Positions 63,336 to 64,000 of a DNA stretch of 64,000 nucleotides are shown here, piece by piece; the first letter of the stretch is position 1, and each line of letters opens with the position of its first letter. The stretch is from contig JAEYRV010000004.1 in assembly GCA_023435305.1 (NCBI GenBank), forward strand, positions 156,269-220,268. The letters are read 5' to 3'. The stretch comes from Bacillota bacterium (GTDB taxonomy: Bacteria; Bacillota; Clostridia; Acetivibrionales; DTU013). Both the position numbers and the translations under genes were made by a program. The notes under the pieces are model-generated. The model did not search any database, was not told the DNA's origin, and saw nothing but the letters and a program-made list of their open reading frames with translations.

Positions 63336-63610
63336 TCCGCGGACAAATATATTGCCGATAATTTCGGCAATATAAAACCAATGGATTCAATTATGTTATC
63401 GCAAATTGCGACAACTTCGAAGTTTTGACAATTTGTCAAAAGTAAGTTCATCAACACTGGGCAGCTGCAATCATCCCAGTGTGGAAATGACAACTTCGGA
63501 TCAGCTAAAGACTTCCGATTAGAATTTTTCTTCCAAAACCTGCAATCGAATGCAGGTTTTATATTCCAAACACGAACTCGAGTTCAGGTTTGCTTTTCCC
63601 GATACAGGGA
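63336..63610. repeat. Dense array of short palindromes
   Basis: Within 275 bases: TCCGCGGA (63336), TATATTGCCGA/TCGGCAATATA (63348-63374), TCGCAAATTGCGA (63399), AACTTCGAAGTT (63413), TTTTGACA/TGTCAAAA (63423-63441), ACACTGGG/CCCAGTGT (63454-63482), AAAACCTGCA/TGCAGGTTTT (63535-63560), and GAACTCGAGTTC (63574) inside outer CAAAC/GTTTG. All are perfect except the last, whose outer stem has two-base bulges. No ORF crosses it. Confidence 0.75.
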
Positions 63611-63700
63611 TATTTTACGTTGTAGTAATATAAATTCTGTCTAAAAAGCAGGAATAATGTATTTGATGGCGAATTATGGTAGTGAAAGGGGGTATAAAAA

Positions 63701-63802
63701 ATGAAGTGGAAGCCGATAGCGGGATTTATTCTTTTTGCAATTATTGTACTTTATTTAGTAGATCTGATATTTCATATAGACGCAATACCGTTTGTTAAAT
63801 AA
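63701..63802 (+). CDS. 33-residue single-helix membrane peptide
   Basis: MKWKPIAGFILFAIIVLYLVDLIFHIDAIPFVK after AAAGGGGGT. One hydrophobic helix with a basic start. Too short for family assignment; followed by a terminator. Confidence 0.5.
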   Translation: MKWKPIAGFILFAIIVLYLVDLIFHIDAIPFVK

Positions 63803-63804
63803 AC

Positions 63805-63826
63805 TGAGCTGAAAGGCTCTTTTTTA
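63805..63826 (+). terminator. Terminator after the membrane peptide gene
   Basis: GAGCT / GGCTC stem (one G-U) with a GAAA loop and six T residues. Confidence 0.75.
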
Positions 63827-63876
63827 TTGATGGTAACAATAGTGATCACTGAACAACAATATGAGGAGGGTAAAAA

Positions 63877-64000
63877 ATGGACAGGGAAGAAGTTTTAAAC
63901 ATGTATCAAGTTGAAAAAATAATTAGAGGACAGGTAGAAATAATCAATAGGCTTGATAGACTATTATCAATATTTGCTCAGAGTTCAATAAGCACTGTAA
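63877..64000 (+). CDS. Start of a helical protein, cut by the window edge
   Basis: ATG 63877 follows GAGGAGGG. The visible 41 codons (MDREEVLNMYQVEKIIRGQV..., helical) run to the edge without a stop. No family can be assigned. Confidence 0.55.
   Translation, partial: MDREEVLNMYQVEKIIRGQVEIINRLDRLLSIFAQSSISTV

Overview
This window comes from the chromosome of an endospore-forming member of the Clostridia (Bacillota). The evidence is spoIVB next to spo0A, dipicolinate synthase genes (dpaAB), a cotJABC spore-coat operon, a gerA-type germinant receptor operon, a T-box leader on ileS, and the Firmicutes division order ylmE-sepF-yggT-ylmH-divIVA-ileS. The species cannot be named from sequence alone.

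Layout. Positions 1-4.9 kb hold the end of NAD kinase, argR, recN, spoIVB and spo0A. Positions 4.9-6.5 kb hold a MerR-type regulator and an RluD-type pseudouridine synthase on the minus strand. Positions 6.6-15.7 kb hold a YnbB-like PLP enzyme, a membrane-fusion-like protein and the division cluster, ending in a T-box-controlled type-2-like IleRS. Then come aroB, an intergenic region full of repeats, a YteA-like zinc-finger gene and a dual GGDEF/EAL protein. Positions 20.9-24 kb hold two minus-strand DNA-repair units, each with a LexA-box-like palindrome: a Y-family polymerase operon and a YcaQ-type glycosylase. Positions 24-35.5 kb hold an unrecognised membrane-anchored protein, cotJABC, a 185 bp inverted-repeat mini-element, rpsO-pnp-ymxG, dpaAB, an ECF S-component and a cysteine-desulfurase-like gene.

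Three accessory regions follow. (1) 35.6-45.8 kb lies beside tRNA-Pro(GGG): a large serine recombinase with a TnpW-like partner, then a GC-rich operon of a LuxR-type ATPase regulator, an 88-residue protein and a 1608-residue secreted repeat protein with three S-layer homology domains. (2) 46-51.5 kb is a gerA/gerB/gerC operon behind a sigma-G-like promoter, with a small fourth gene that could be a D subunit, then a lipoprotein. (3) From 51.5 kb to the window end is a prophage or related integrative element. It begins at a 45 bp fragment of the tRNA-Trp 3' half, which marks the attachment site. It carries a tyrosine integrase with an apparent HTH insertion, an XRE regulator, a P4/D5-type primase-helicase, an HNH endonuclease, what looks like the remains of a terminase small subunit gene, and several small genes. 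A 1.96 kb element with an IS30-type transposase sits between the presumed promoter and the ribosome binding site of the XRE gene and is flanked by 13 bp direct repeats. Near the right edge are a palindrome-bounded 0.7 kb cassette with an unfamiliar protein and a dense run of palindromes without coding capacity.

The most unusual items are the palindrome-bounded cassette and the palindrome array (62-63.6 kb), the element interrupting the XRE gene leader, the HTH-bearing integrase, the LuxR/88-aa/SLH island, the fourth gene of the ger operon, and a family of short repeats with a shared core that occurs at two chromosomal sites without any transposase.
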